From IMG/VR virus record IMGVR_UViG_3300044858_001713, positions 1 to 27,584 of that record: a DNA stretch of 27,584 bases; one strand, 5' to 3'. Under the pieces are notes generated by a model. It did no database searches. It was not told the DNA's origin and saw only the letters and a program-made list of their open reading frames with translations. The position numbers and the translations under genes were made by a program. Each line of letters starts with the position of its first letter. Position 1 is the first letter of the stretch. The stretch is from a virus. Below are positions 7,386 through 13,740 of this stretch, piece after piece.

Positions 7386-7486
7386 AAACTTTGTGCCGAT
7401 TGTTTCGTTATAAACGATATTAAGGAAATCTAACACTCCTTAAAATATCCCCGAGCAAACGGCACTTTGTTTCGGGGTTTTTTTAT
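7386..7486 (+). ncRNA. Structured small RNA on the plus strand, unknown family
   Basis: About 100 nt lie between a consensus promoter and an intrinsic terminator, opposite in direction to every gene. The RNA can form a closing stem GTGCCG-a-TTG (7393-7402) with CAA-a-CGGCAC (7456-7465), enclosing two hairpins: TCGTT/AACGA with a 3-nt loop (7405-7417) and ATATTAAGGA paired to TCCTT-aa-AATAT (7417-7448). The 3' arm of the closing stem lies in the loop of the terminator hairpin, so the two structures could form a pseudoknot or exclude each other. Candidate roles are a regulatory RNA acting in trans, a host-RNA mimic, or transcription interference with the capsid promoter. I recognise no family. 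Confidence 0.6.
7449..7484 (+). terminator. Intrinsic terminator of the plus-strand RNA
   Basis: CCCCGA (7449-7454) pairs with TCGGGG (7472-7477); inside, CAAA can pair with TTTG. Seven T follow at 7478-7484. On the minus strand the stem is preceded by A, not followed by T, so it works only in the plus direction. Confidence 0.75.
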
Positions 7487-7779
7487 GCCCCACCCGTTCG
7501 AGCTATTGACGGGATTAGTCGCATACCTTTGGATAGGTTAGGCTAAATGCGGGGGCGATGCAAAGCAGGTTTTACATCAATTCAAAATACTTTTAAATCT
7601 ATTGCCACGGGCTGCAAAACACCTTCCCGAATAGAGCCAAACTGCGAACGAGCGATTCTCAATGAGAATGTTTTGGTAAGGGGTGTTTACAATTCTTAAG
7701 GGGGTTGGGGGTTGTAAACACCTTTTACTTACCCTCATGCTCACTCACTCAAACTCATAAGAATGTTTTGAATTAGCGC
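7486..7779. other. Non-coding stretch between small RNA and 97-aa gene
   Basis: About 290 bases without a convincing gene; the longest ATG frame is 53 codons on the minus strand (7738-7577) with no sign of selection. It contains a perfect 7-bp dyad ATTCTCA-A-TGAGAAT at 7655-7669 (operator-like), a near-repeat xAGAATGTTTTG at about 7664 and 7758, and the long hairpin at 7676-7728. Capsid-gene transcription from the right may cross it only if the terminator at 7780-7807 is leaky. Confidence 0.5.
7676..7728. repeat. Long inverted repeat with G-rich loop
   Basis: Arms GTAAGGGGTGTTTACAA (7676-7692) and TTGTAAACACCTTTTAC (7712-7728) pair over 17 positions, with two G-T wobbles when read as plus-strand RNA. 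The 19-base loop contains GGGGGTTGGGGG. A partial alternative register (GGTAAG 7675-7680 with CTTACC 7728-7733) also exists. TTTT lies within the 3' arm, so it is not a standard terminator. It could be a protein-binding dyad or part of a structured transcript. Confidence 0.6.
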
Positions 7780-7807
7780 AAAAAAAAGCCTACTTGTTAG
7801 GTAGGCT
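7780..7807 (-). terminator. Intrinsic terminator of the 97-aa gene
   Basis: Minus strand: stem AGCCTAC/GTAGGCT (7807-7801 with 7793-7787), 7-base loop, then a run of T (7787-7780). It follows the stop of the 97-aa gene by about 20 bases and closes a single-gene unit. Confidence 0.9.
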
Positions 7808-7826
7808 CGAAGGTTAGGTTAATTAA

Positions 7827-8120
7827 TTACAGGCTCGTGTATAAGCCCGTAACCTTTGTGAATATTGATTGCAGCATATCGCAATAAACATTTTCAAACT
7901 TTGCTTTTGTTTTGATGTTAAACTCTTTGTCGAATGTATAGAAGTGTACATCGTAAAGGTCTAATGAATTAAGCTCGATGCTTAGTTGCTTTGCTTGTGC
8001 GATGTTTCTGCGTAGGTTCATTCTCAAACCGTTTCCAGTTGCTACGAAGTTATTTGAGCCTGTCATGGCTACGAATTTGTTACCGCCTAACTGATTCAAG
8101 ATTTGTGTCGCTGTGTTCAT
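7827..8120 (-). CDS. Small conserved phage/plasmid-type protein of unknown function
   Basis: 97 residues. The opening (TATQILNQLGGNKFVAMTGSNNFV) and the end (FENVYCDMLQSIFTKVTGLYTSL) match a pattern I know from many phage hypothetical proteins; no function is established. It forms its own transcription unit: promoter in a 51-bp repeat upstream, terminator downstream. Base composition is AT-rich relative to the structural genes. Together with the similarly organised 120-aa gene this looks like a moron, an accessory gene with private control inserted between structural genes. Confidence 0.8.
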   Translation of the reverse strand: MNTATQILNQLGGNKFVAMTGSNNFVATGNGLRMNLRRNIAQAKQLSIELNSLDLYDVHFYTFDKEFNIKTKAKFENVYCDMLQSIFTKVTGLYTSL

Positions 8121-8136
8121 AGTGTGAATGTTTAAA

Positions 8137-8187
8137 TGTTTAACAGCACAAATATAAAAACTCTTTTTGAATCTGCAAACTATTTCA
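8137..8187. repeat. 51-bp promoter repeat, copy 1
   Basis: This 51-base stretch is identical to 10111-10161. It covers a complete promoter and the first bases of the leader upstream of the 97-aa gene. Flanking bases differ except for loose similarity (both run into A/T-rich sequence). Confidence 0.95.
8149..8179 (-). promoter_or_regulatory. Consensus Bacteroidetes promoter of the 97-aa gene
   Basis: Minus strand TTTG (8179-8176), 19-base spacer, TATATTTG (8156-8149): a perfect TTTG-N19-TAnnTTTG promoter. The ATG lies 28 bases after the box. The identical promoter drives the 120-aa gene. Confidence 0.85.
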
Positions 8188-8232
8188 TAAAAATATTTAA
8201 ACTTTTTTTTGTAAGTGCTTAATTTACTGCAT

Positions 8233-8264
8233 AAAAAAAAGGACTGGAAGCGACCCCAGCCCTT
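8233..8264 (-). terminator. Intrinsic terminator after the scaffold operon
   Basis: Minus strand stem AAGGGCTGG/CCAGTCCTT (one G-T pair, loop GGTCGCTT), followed by T8. It lies 40 bases after the stop of the 90-aa gene and upstream of the promoter of the 97-aa gene, separating the two units. Confidence 0.85.
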
Positions 8265-8296
8265 TTGTATTCGCCTTAAATTATCTATGAACTATA

Positions 8297-8328
8297 CAAA
8301 GATATTAAGGTAATTCTATTTTACCAAA
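8297..8328 (-). promoter_or_regulatory. Possible promoter just before the scaffold-operon terminator
   Basis: Minus strand TTTG (8328-8325), 20 bases, TATCTTTG (8304-8297). Any transcript would begin near 8290 and meet the terminator at 8264, giving a short RNA of about 55 nt unless it reads through. The match may be chance in A/T-rich DNA. Confidence 0.25.
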
Positions 8329-8577
8329 AAAAGGTTTATCGCTTACCGACCTTCTACCCTCACAGCTCCAAAGTTGACGCGCCCACCAATTAGCAGAACC
8401 TTTCGGCGAAGGGATGCCATTACTACGAGCGCAGTAAGAATTACCTGCATCCGTGCCGGGCTTAATCCTAAACCCTGAAGCGCCAAAATGAATCTCGTTG
8501 CCTTCATAGTCTACGGCTTTGTATTTCTTGCCCTCGCGCTCGGAAGCCGTTACATTATAACCTTCATACTGTGGCAT
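8305..8577 (-). CDS. Small basic protein of unknown function in the head operon
   Basis: 90 residues. The pattern KKYKAVDYEGNEIHFGASGFRIKPGTDAGNSYCARSNGI, with two Cys (SYCARS, WSCEGR), recurs in phage head regions; the HFG...YCARS arrangement resembles small phage proteins with a compact basic fold. Net charge is positive. It is the last gene of the scaffold operon before a terminator, overlapping the 53-aa gene by 14 bases. Function unknown; a head-stabilising or DNA-contacting part is possible. Confidence 0.7.
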   Translation of the reverse strand: MPQYEGYNVTASEREGKKYKAVDYEGNEIHFGASGFRIKPGTDAGNSYCARSNGIPSPKGSANWWARQLWSCEGRRSVSDKPFFGKIELP

Positions 8578-8725
8578 AGTTGCTCTGAATTAATTTATTT
8601 TCCAAATATGTTAAAACAACCTCGAGGGCTTTAGTTAATTGAGATGCTTCTAACATTTCACTATTTAAGCCTTGCCGCCATTCAGCATGATGCTTTAAAA
8701 TTTTATAGGCTTGCTTAATTGTCAT
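8564..8725 (-). CDS. 53-residue helical protein in the head operon
   Basis: The frame begins MTIKQAYKILKHHAEWR and runs 53 residues to TGA 8566-8564. Its ATG overlaps the scaffold stop (ATGA) and its end overlaps the next gene by 14 bases, the tight coupling of a real operon gene. The pattern (T-I-K-x-A-Y-K-I-L-K-x-H-x-x-W-R-x-G, then a helix ending LEVVLTYLENKL) is familiar from small phage proteins with no known role. It is helical throughout. Confidence 0.75.
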   Translation of the reverse strand: MTIKQAYKILKHHAEWRQGLNSEMLEASQLTKALEVVLTYLENKLIQSNYATV

Positions 8726-9546
8726 TTAACAAAGAAACGAGGGTTAACGCCTTTAATCCTTTTTTCAGCCTGTGATTCGAGCGGCGGTAAAATAGCCGCG
8801 CCTTGCCTGTTTAATGGCTTCCCAGCGTGTGGGTTCTTTTGAATGATACCCGCCGCAGTTGCTTCAGCAATCAGAACATCGTTAACACCTAAAAACGCGC
8901 CCGCCTTATCCTTAGATTTTAAGCGTTCGCCCGTCTTACGGTCTTTTACAAACGCGCTGCCATCATCTTCTAAGTCGATAATAAACTTTTCGTTAATCGC
9001 CGATTTAAAGCCTTTAATCGTATATTCATTCACGGTCGGGTCTAACTTCAATGCTCCGAGTTCGCGCTCAAATACGCTGCTTACCTTAATTGCTTTTTGT
9101 TCTTCAGCGGCTTGCGTTTTGTAGCTTTCGAATTGCGTTAACGCTTCCTGACGTGCTTGCTCAACTTCCGAATATTTACGCTCAAGTTGTTTATGTTTCT
9201 TTTCCCATTCGGCTACTAATTCAGCCGCGCCGTTACCAGTTGCTTTTTTCTCCCATTCATCGCGCTGCTTTTCGTATTCGGTTTTAGCGCGTTCGGCTGC
9301 GTTGCGAATTACATCTAAGCTCTTTTGCTCTTTAAAATCTTCGTCCGTTAACGTAACGCCAAACGGTTCGAATGCACGCTTTACAACGTTCGCAATCGAG
9401 CCGTTAAGTTTACCGAGCGTCGCGGCGTGTTCTTTTTGGTCTATCCAATTCGTTTGAAATTTCTCCTTCGCCGTTTCGAGGCTTTCGGCTTCGTCGAGGT
9501 TTAAGAACTTTATCAGCTCCATCGCCTCCTCGGGTTTCATTGCCAT
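8722..9546 (-). CDS. Capsid scaffolding protein
   Basis: 274 residues, strongly charged and mostly helical. A coiled-coil-like region spans about residues 85-155 (repeated Glu/Lys/Gln heptads, EKQRDEWEKK ... AEWEKKHKQLERKYSEVEQAR). The C-terminal part is less charged with a final basic tail (IKGVNPRFFVK), as in scaffolds of the phage GP20 type that bind capsid protein through their C-terminus. It lies upstream of the capsid gene and downstream of the portal and Mu F-like genes. It directs procapsid assembly and is then removed. The start is overlapped for 137 bases by an 85-aa frame. Confidence 0.75.
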   Translation of the reverse strand: MAMKPEEAMELIKFLNLDEAESLETAKEKFQTNWIDQKEHAATLGKLNGSIANVVKRAFEPFGVTLTDEDFKEQKSLDVIRNAAERAKTEYEKQRDEWEKKATGNGAAELVAEWEKKHKQLERKYSEVEQARQEALTQFESYKTQAAEEQKAIKVSSVFERELGALKLDPTVNEYTIKGFKSAINEKFIIDLEDDGSAFVKDRKTGERLKSKDKAGAFLGVNDVLIAEATAAGIIQKNPHAGKPLNRQGAAILPPLESQAEKRIKGVNPRFFVK

Positions 9547-9667
9547 AAATTATAGGGGTTTCTATTTGTTTTAATTTCAACTCACGCGCCCCGCGTGTCA
9601 TTAGGTTACTTGCCACAACGTCGGATGCGTGTATAATCTTGCCGTCTGAAAGTAGTAAGTACCTCAT
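9410..9667 (-). CDS. Small protein overlapping the scaffold start
   Basis: 85 residues. The first 40 (MRYLLLSDGKIIHASDVVASNLMTRG...) look like a real compact domain and resemble short head-region proteins of Bacteroidetes phages. The last 45 lie over the beginning of the scaffold in another frame and are simply Arg/Lys/Gly-rich. A TATCTTTG box lies six bases upstream of the ATG. It would be the first gene of the scaffold operon. Alternatives: a truncated ancestral gene whose stop was lost into the scaffold, or a leader peptide coupling scaffold translation. Confidence 0.55.
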   Translation of the reverse strand: MRYLLLSDGKIIHASDVVASNLMTRGARELKLKQIETPIIYGNETRGGDGADKVLKPRRSRKPRNGEGEISNELDRPKRTRRDAR

Positions 9668-9673
9668 TCAGCA

Positions 9674-9705
9674 CAAAGATAGTTAATTTGAAATTGCAAA
9701 ACAAA
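9674..9705 (-). promoter_or_regulatory. Promoter of the scaffold operon
   Basis: Minus strand TTTG (9705-9702), 20 bases, TATCTTTG (9681-9674); the next bases TGCTG match those after the box in the two moron promoters. The ATG of the 85-aa gene is six bases after the box, so the mRNA should be nearly leaderless. It overlaps the end of the terminator of the 120-aa gene. Confidence 0.6.
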
Positions 9706-9727
9706 AAAGCCGCTTTTTAGGGCGGCT
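9701..9727 (-). terminator. Intrinsic terminator of the 120-aa gene
   Basis: Minus strand stem AGCCGC/GCGGCT (9727-9722 with 9713-9708), T/A loop, then a run of T. It lies directly after the 120-aa gene stop at 9732. Confidence 0.88.
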
Positions 9728-9731
9728 CTGA

Positions 9732-10094
9732 TTATCTTGTTAATGATTTAACATTAAATTTTTTTGCAGATTCTTGTCGTAAATTTTTTATTTTAATAAA
9801 AATAACATCCCATTCAGGATTAGTAAAATGATATTTATCTATTTCTTCATTTAACTGCAAACCGCCCATTTGTACAAAGTATTCATTTGCTTTAGCTAAA
9901 TTAATCGCATATTGCTTTTTAACCTCTGCGTTTACTTCAGAATCTTTTTTTAATCCCAAATTTCTTTTAACGCAAGTTGAGCCGTAGTGTAAAAGGGTAT
10001 CGTTAATTTCAACTGCGTATGTACCTTTTAATTCTGTTTTGCCGCAGCATTCGCATTCGTTAACCGAGTCTGTAAAAGCTATTATTCGTTTCAT
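9732..10094 (-). CDS. Zinc-binding-like accessory protein (moron)
   Basis: 120 residues. The N-terminus has a Cys cluster CECCGKTELKG and a further Cys in HYGSTCVKRNLG, a layout like small zinc-ribbon domains; the rest is Lys-rich and helical. The gene is AT-rich, flanked by its own promoter (in the 51-bp repeat) and its own terminator, and inserted between the Mu F-like and scaffold genes, breaking the head operon. This is how moron genes are organised. Function unknown; such small zinc proteins often bind nucleic acid or protein. Confidence 0.75.
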   Translation of the reverse strand: MKRIIAFTDSVNECECCGKTELKGTYAVEINDTLLHYGSTCVKRNLGLKKDSEVNAEVKKQYAINLAKANEYFVQMGGLQLNEEIDKYHFTNPEWDVIFIKIKNLRQESAKKFNVKSLTR

Positions 10095-10110
10095 GGTGTA
10101 AGTGTGTAAT

Positions 10111-10161
10111 TGTTTAACAGCACAAATATAAAAACTCTTTTTGAATCTGCAAACTATTTCA
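10111..10161. repeat. 51-bp promoter repeat, copy 2
   Basis: Identical over 51 bases to 8137-8187 and placed at the same distance range before the 120-aa gene as copy 1 before the 97-aa gene. Confidence 0.95.
10123..10153 (-). promoter_or_regulatory. Consensus Bacteroidetes promoter of the 120-aa gene
   Basis: Minus strand TTTG (10153-10150), 19-base spacer, TATATTTG (10130-10123). It is sequence-identical to the promoter of the 97-aa gene. The ATG is 28 bases downstream of the box. Confidence 0.85.
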
Positions 10162-10186
10162 GAAAAAAAGTAAAAATATTTTTTCG

Positions 10187-11098
10187 CTAATCAATATAAC
10201 CCTCCGCCCTTGCGCGAGCCTTAACCGTTTCGGGAACTTTAGAAGCTGGTACGGGTACTAAATCATGGCGGCAATTCCACCCGCCAACAAACGTAAAAAT
10301 AGTTCTGCTATCCGTTCCGTCGATTTGCCCCGCCCATGTACCATTTTTAATATCGTTTATACCCGCGCTGTTTTGACCATTACCCCACGCCTCGATTTCT
10401 TTTCTATGGAATATTTCGCCTTGCCTATGTTCACAAAAAGGGCGCGTCGTAGGTATTTCGCCGCCTAAGTATTGAAACCATTGTATGCCGACTTCCTCGT
10501 TAACTGCTGCGCTAAAACTTCGGTCTGCAATTGCCTGAGCCGTCGAAGCGGTTGTTTTAATATGACCTAATAAATTACCGTCGAGTTTACTATCCCCTAT
10601 TATCGTTGCGCTTAATGCTTTGACGGCTTGATTAAGCGGCGCGCGTGCTGCGATATTGCTCGTTAGCTGTTCTAAAAAAGGCTGCGTTACGCGCTCCCTT
10701 AATCCACTACCGAAAAAAGAATTGATTGCGTTCTGTTGGCTTATTTGAACTAAACGGCGTTGCGCTTCGGTAGGCTCAAAACCCGCTTCAAACTTTTGCG
10801 CTATTTCAGTCGATAGGTTTACGCCCTCCTGAATCTGAGTAAGGAACTTTGAAACCGCATCCTTGTATTCGCCACCCGCTAAAACCTTATTGAGTTCGTC
10901 GGCTATTAATCCGATTCGGTTTATGTTCGCATCGGTTTGAGTTATATTCCCGTCGCTATCTACGTCCATATCACGAAGCAACGGCTCAACGGTTCGCCAC
11001 GCGTCGAGCTGCGCACGTTCGGCGCTCGTTGCCATATCCTTCGGTATCTGTTCAAATAGCCGAATCTTTTTTTTAATCAGTTCGTCAAGCGATGCCAT
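10187..11098 (-). CDS. Head morphogenesis protein, Mu F-like
   Basis: 303 residues. A helical N-terminal part is followed by the C-terminal Mu F-type motif: TTRPFCEHRQGEIFHRKEI (about residues 217-235), then WAGQIDGTD and GGWNCRHDLVPVP near the end, with the conserved Cys/His pairs. Family members are minor head proteins injected or attached at the portal vertex. It follows the portal gene, overlapping it by 14 bases, which is the usual order. The end of the gene lies close to the upstream promoter of the inserted 120-aa gene. Confidence 0.85.
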   Translation of the reverse strand: MASLDELIKKKIRLFEQIPKDMATSAERAQLDAWRTVEPLLRDMDVDSDGNITQTDANINRIGLIADELNKVLAGGEYKDAVSKFLTQIQEGVNLSTEIAQKFEAGFEPTEAQRRLVQISQQNAINSFFGSGLRERVTQPFLEQLTSNIAARAPLNQAVKALSATIIGDSKLDGNLLGHIKTTASTAQAIADRSFSAAVNEEVGIQWFQYLGGEIPTTRPFCEHRQGEIFHRKEIEAWGNGQNSAGINDIKNGTWAGQIDGTDSRTIFTFVGGWNCRHDLVPVPASKVPETVKARARAEGYID

Positions 11099-12995
11099 TC
11101 AATAAATCGCGTTGCGCGGTTTGTATAGGGTCTAATTGCTCACGAACCTTCGAGGCTGCAATATTACGCAGCGCTACGACTTGTTCTTGTTGAGGTAAAT
11201 CAGTAAACCTCGGCGCGTCTTCAGTTGGTATATAATTACGTATTAACTCCATTACTAACTGCGGGGCGCTAAAGTGTAAAACGTCCTGCCATTTTTCAAC
11301 CGTTCCGTTTGCAACCCTCGCAGCAATATCGGCGCTACTCATTAACAAAAGTTCGTCCGCGTTTATAATCAAATCGTAAACCGCGCTCGTTTCTTCGTCA
11401 GTGTAGTGGATTGCCTTAATGTAATTGTAAACGTTAGAGAAAGTAACCGAAGGCGGAACACCCGCCGCGATACCTTCACCGATTACCGCTAAATAGTCGC
11501 TCGGTGTGCTAACATCAAAGGTCGTAGGATATACCAACGTAACACCCCCGAATAAGTCGCCGTAACGCATTTTCCCCGTCGTTACAAGTATAAACTCATA
11601 CAAGCTAAATAACTGGTCTGAAATAGGCTTTAAAAACGCATATAAGCTACGCATCTTATTTAGACTACCCGTAGCCGTTACACCTTCGCCAACGCCTGCC
11701 AAACTATCACTCGTTGGTAGGTGTAAAATTGCGCGGGCTTTTTTCATTTGGTTATCTATTTCAACGCGCAAAAAGTTGAGCGTATCCATAGGCGGCGAAA
11801 CAAACTTTAAGTATTCGCCACTTATGCCGCTATCGCCTTCACTTACCGAGGTTTTAGGCTTAATCAAAAGCATACCCGTAGGGCTAAAGCGCGACTTTAA
11901 ACCGCCACCACTACACGACGGGCAAGTACGGTAACCGCCGTTAATAGGGTCGAACAATTGCCCGTCTACGCACTTATTACCTTCCCGGTCAATGAAGTCG
12001 CAAACCTCGCCCAACGCAACCATAAACGGGAACGCGCTCGTTGCTTTGCTTATTTGTAAATAGCTTTCATCTAATACCACTTGGTCTAAGAAAGGAACGG
12101 CGGTAATAAAAGGGGATTGAAACGCTATTTCTTCGTTAATGAGTTGAGGCGTACCCATTAGCTTATGACATGGCACGTAGCCCAAATTATGCTGAAAGTA
12201 TAGTACGGGTTCGCTAAATTCCATATCGGATTTTTTACCAGTTTGGTAAATCTTCCAAATATTAGTATCGTCGTAAAGCTCTAAAACGATACCGCTTTTT
12301 TCCATCTTAGAACCGCTTTTAACGTTGCTGTAATCGTCGGTAATAACTAAGTAGTATTCGCCGAAACTTTGCCCTACAATCGACTTACATGAATAGTAAT
12401 GCGGCATCGGCTTTAAAAGCTCGTTGCTTATTACCTCACTATCGTCGCTTTCACTTGTTACCGTTTCTACGTCCTCGGGTTCAACTGCGATAATGCCGTT
12501 CGGGTCTACCAGCTTTAAAGTCGGTAGCATCGTTTTAACGAACGCCTCAACGCTGCCAAATTTCTTTATTTCTTCGTTAACGAAACGCTGGAAACTATCT
12601 TCGCCGAAACGTTCGTCTAACTCAGGATAGTATTTAATACTCCAATTTTGGTCGGCGAATGCGCGGCTTACCGTTGCTTTAAAATCCTCGAATACGCTTA
12701 AGGTAGTGGGCTTATAATTCGCCTTTATGTATTGCGCTTGTACTTCGGTTTGGTTCGGAGCGCGAACGCTTAACAAATGTTCAGGGTAAACATCGGGACG
12801 CGTATGCGGTAAAATACTATCGTACATCTTAGCAGCGTAGTTATACCCGTCCCAATACTCGGGGTACTGGCTTACGCCTTGCCGCTGTTTTGTTATTGGG
12901 TTTAACGGCGAACTGCGACTTGCTTCGCTCCAGCCCTTAAACTTAGCTGCAAAACGATTTACTACTTTGTCGATTTCCTCGGGTGTCAATGCCAT
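11085..12995 (-). CDS. Portal protein with a Cys4 insert
   Basis: 636 residues. Length, position before a Mu F-like gene, and the general layout (mixed N-terminal region, long helices late, LDPIQTAQRDLLNGIA tail) fit a portal, the twelve-subunit ring through which DNA enters the head. Residues about 328-368 contain paired Cys motifs (C...C, CPSC) that look like a small zinc-binding insert seen in some Bacteroidetes phage portals. A GVGEGVTATGSLNKMRSLY segment precedes the long helical region. Its ATG overlaps the stop of a 25-codon microgene (TAATG). The portal call is inferred from context and pattern. Confidence 0.75.
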   Translation of the reverse strand: MALTPEEIDKVVNRFAAKFKGWSEASRSSPLNPITKQRQGVSQYPEYWDGYNYAAKMYDSILPHTRPDVYPEHLLSVRAPNQTEVQAQYIKANYKPTTLSVFEDFKATVSRAFADQNWSIKYYPELDERFGEDSFQRFVNEEIKKFGSVEAFVKTMLPTLKLVDPNGIIAVEPEDVETVTSESDDSEVISNELLKPMPHYYSCKSIVGQSFGEYYLVITDDYSNVKSGSKMEKSGIVLELYDDTNIWKIYQTGKKSDMEFSEPVLYFQHNLGYVPCHKLMGTPQLINEEIAFQSPFITAVPFLDQVVLDESYLQISKATSAFPFMVALGEVCDFIDREGNKCVDGQLFDPINGGYRTCPSCSGGGLKSRFSPTGMLLIKPKTSVSEGDSGISGEYLKFVSPPMDTLNFLRVEIDNQMKKARAILHLPTSDSLAGVGEGVTATGSLNKMRSLYAFLKPISDQLFSLYEFILVTTGKMRYGDLFGGVTLVYPTTFDVSTPSDYLAVIGEGIAAGVPPSVTFSNVYNYIKAIHYTDEETSAVYDLIINADELLLMSSADIAARVANGTVEKWQDVLHFSAPQLVMELIRNYIPTEDAPRFTDLPQQEQVVALRNIAASKVREQLDPIQTAQRDLLNGIA

Positions 12996-13072
12996 TACGC
13001 GATTGCTTTAGAACTTGGGTTAACGATAACGTGCGAACCGCACGACTTTGAACGGCAAATTGTAGGTTTCAT
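12995..13072 (-). CDS. 25-residue microgene before the portal
   Basis: The frame MKPTICRSKSCGSHVIVNPS... ends TAA at 12997-12995. Its ATG overlaps the stop of the GT2-like gene (ATGA), and its TAA shares a base with the portal ATG (TAATG). Coupling at both ends argues for real translation. Two Cys and a His (C6, C11, H14) are present. It may be a leader that carries ribosomes to the portal start, or a real small protein; no homology is known to me. Confidence 0.5.
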   Translation of the reverse strand: MKPTICRSKSCGSHVIVNPSSKAIA

Positions 13073-13740
13073 AATAGCTTAATTATTTTGTCGTGTTGAC
13101 TTTGCAAAAATACTTTATTATCCATTTGCTTACGCCAAAGGGCGTTAGATTGAATCTTTAAATCTGCGATGTGCTGCGCAATATTAGAAGGGTGCGCAAT
13201 TTTAAATTGTTCGATTTTATTAGCTAAACAATATACAGCTAATTGAACATCTACGTAATTATTACGTTCGAACTGAACATCTTTTAAATTTAAAATTGAT
13301 TCATTCCAAATTGACAAACCAACGCCCATCATTAAACATTTAATATCTGTTTCAAAGGTTTTCCATGATTCGAGATTAGCCCACGATTTAAAATAGTTAT
13401 TGTCATTCAAAAAACGATAGCCCCAAAATGAACAATATGCGTTAGGGTTGCGTTCTAAGCCCTTTAAAGCGGTTTCAATGTATTGGTTAGATGCTATAAA
13501 GTCATCGTCAATAATTAAGTTAACGCCATTACCAACGTGCTTTAATCGTTCAGCAGAGCCTTTATTCGTATCGTTGTAAACATAGCTTAGCTTAATATCG
13601 CTTTTAAATTCGTGCCGAAAGCCCTGCAATATAATAGTAATCAAATCAGGCTTAATCGATTGTTTGTTTAACGAATCAATTAGCCTCTGAGCTACGTTTA
13701 TTCGGTTGCGCTGAACTGCTATGTTAACTTGTATGTTCAC
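13069..13740 (-). CDS. Family-2-like glycosyltransferase
   Basis: 223 residues. The fold pattern of a GT-A/GT2 enzyme is visible: an N-terminal beta-strand with NIAVQRNRINVAQRLIDSL, a GSAERLKHV helix, and the metal/nucleotide-sugar motif IIDDDF with DDD at 78-80. A GVGLSIWNE segment follows. It would transfer a sugar from a nucleotide donor. It overlaps the methyltransferase gene by four bases and lies in a three-gene cassette with a GT8-like enzyme, inside the structural region. Target unknown: virion protein, host glycan or DNA are all possible. Confidence 0.7.
   Translation of the reverse strand: MNIQVNIAVQRNRINVAQRLIDSLNKQSIKPDLITIILQGFRHEFKSDIKLSYVYNDTNKGSAERLKHVGNGVNLIIDDDFIASNQYIETALKGLERNPNAYCSFWGYRFLNDNNYFKSWANLESWKTFETDIKCLMMGVGLSIWNESILNLKDVQFERNNYVDVQLAVYCLANKIEQFKIAHPSNIAQHIADLKIQSNALWRKQMDNKVFLQSQHDKIIKLL

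Noticed and set aside
7350-7486. The small RNA region as a tRNA or tmRNA
   Set aside because: No cloverleaf, no T-arm TTCRA motif and no CCA end; the structure is a closing stem with two hairpins and a terminator.
7577-7738. 53-codon minus-strand ORF in the non-coding gap
   Set aside because: It runs through the long hairpin, has no promoter or coupling, lies after a strong terminator, and its composition looks like translated non-coding sequence.
8137-10161. The two 51-bp repeats as attachment sites or insertion-sequence ends
   Set aside because: They are direct repeats containing a promoter, with no transposase or integrase between them, and the segment between them is ordinary head genes.
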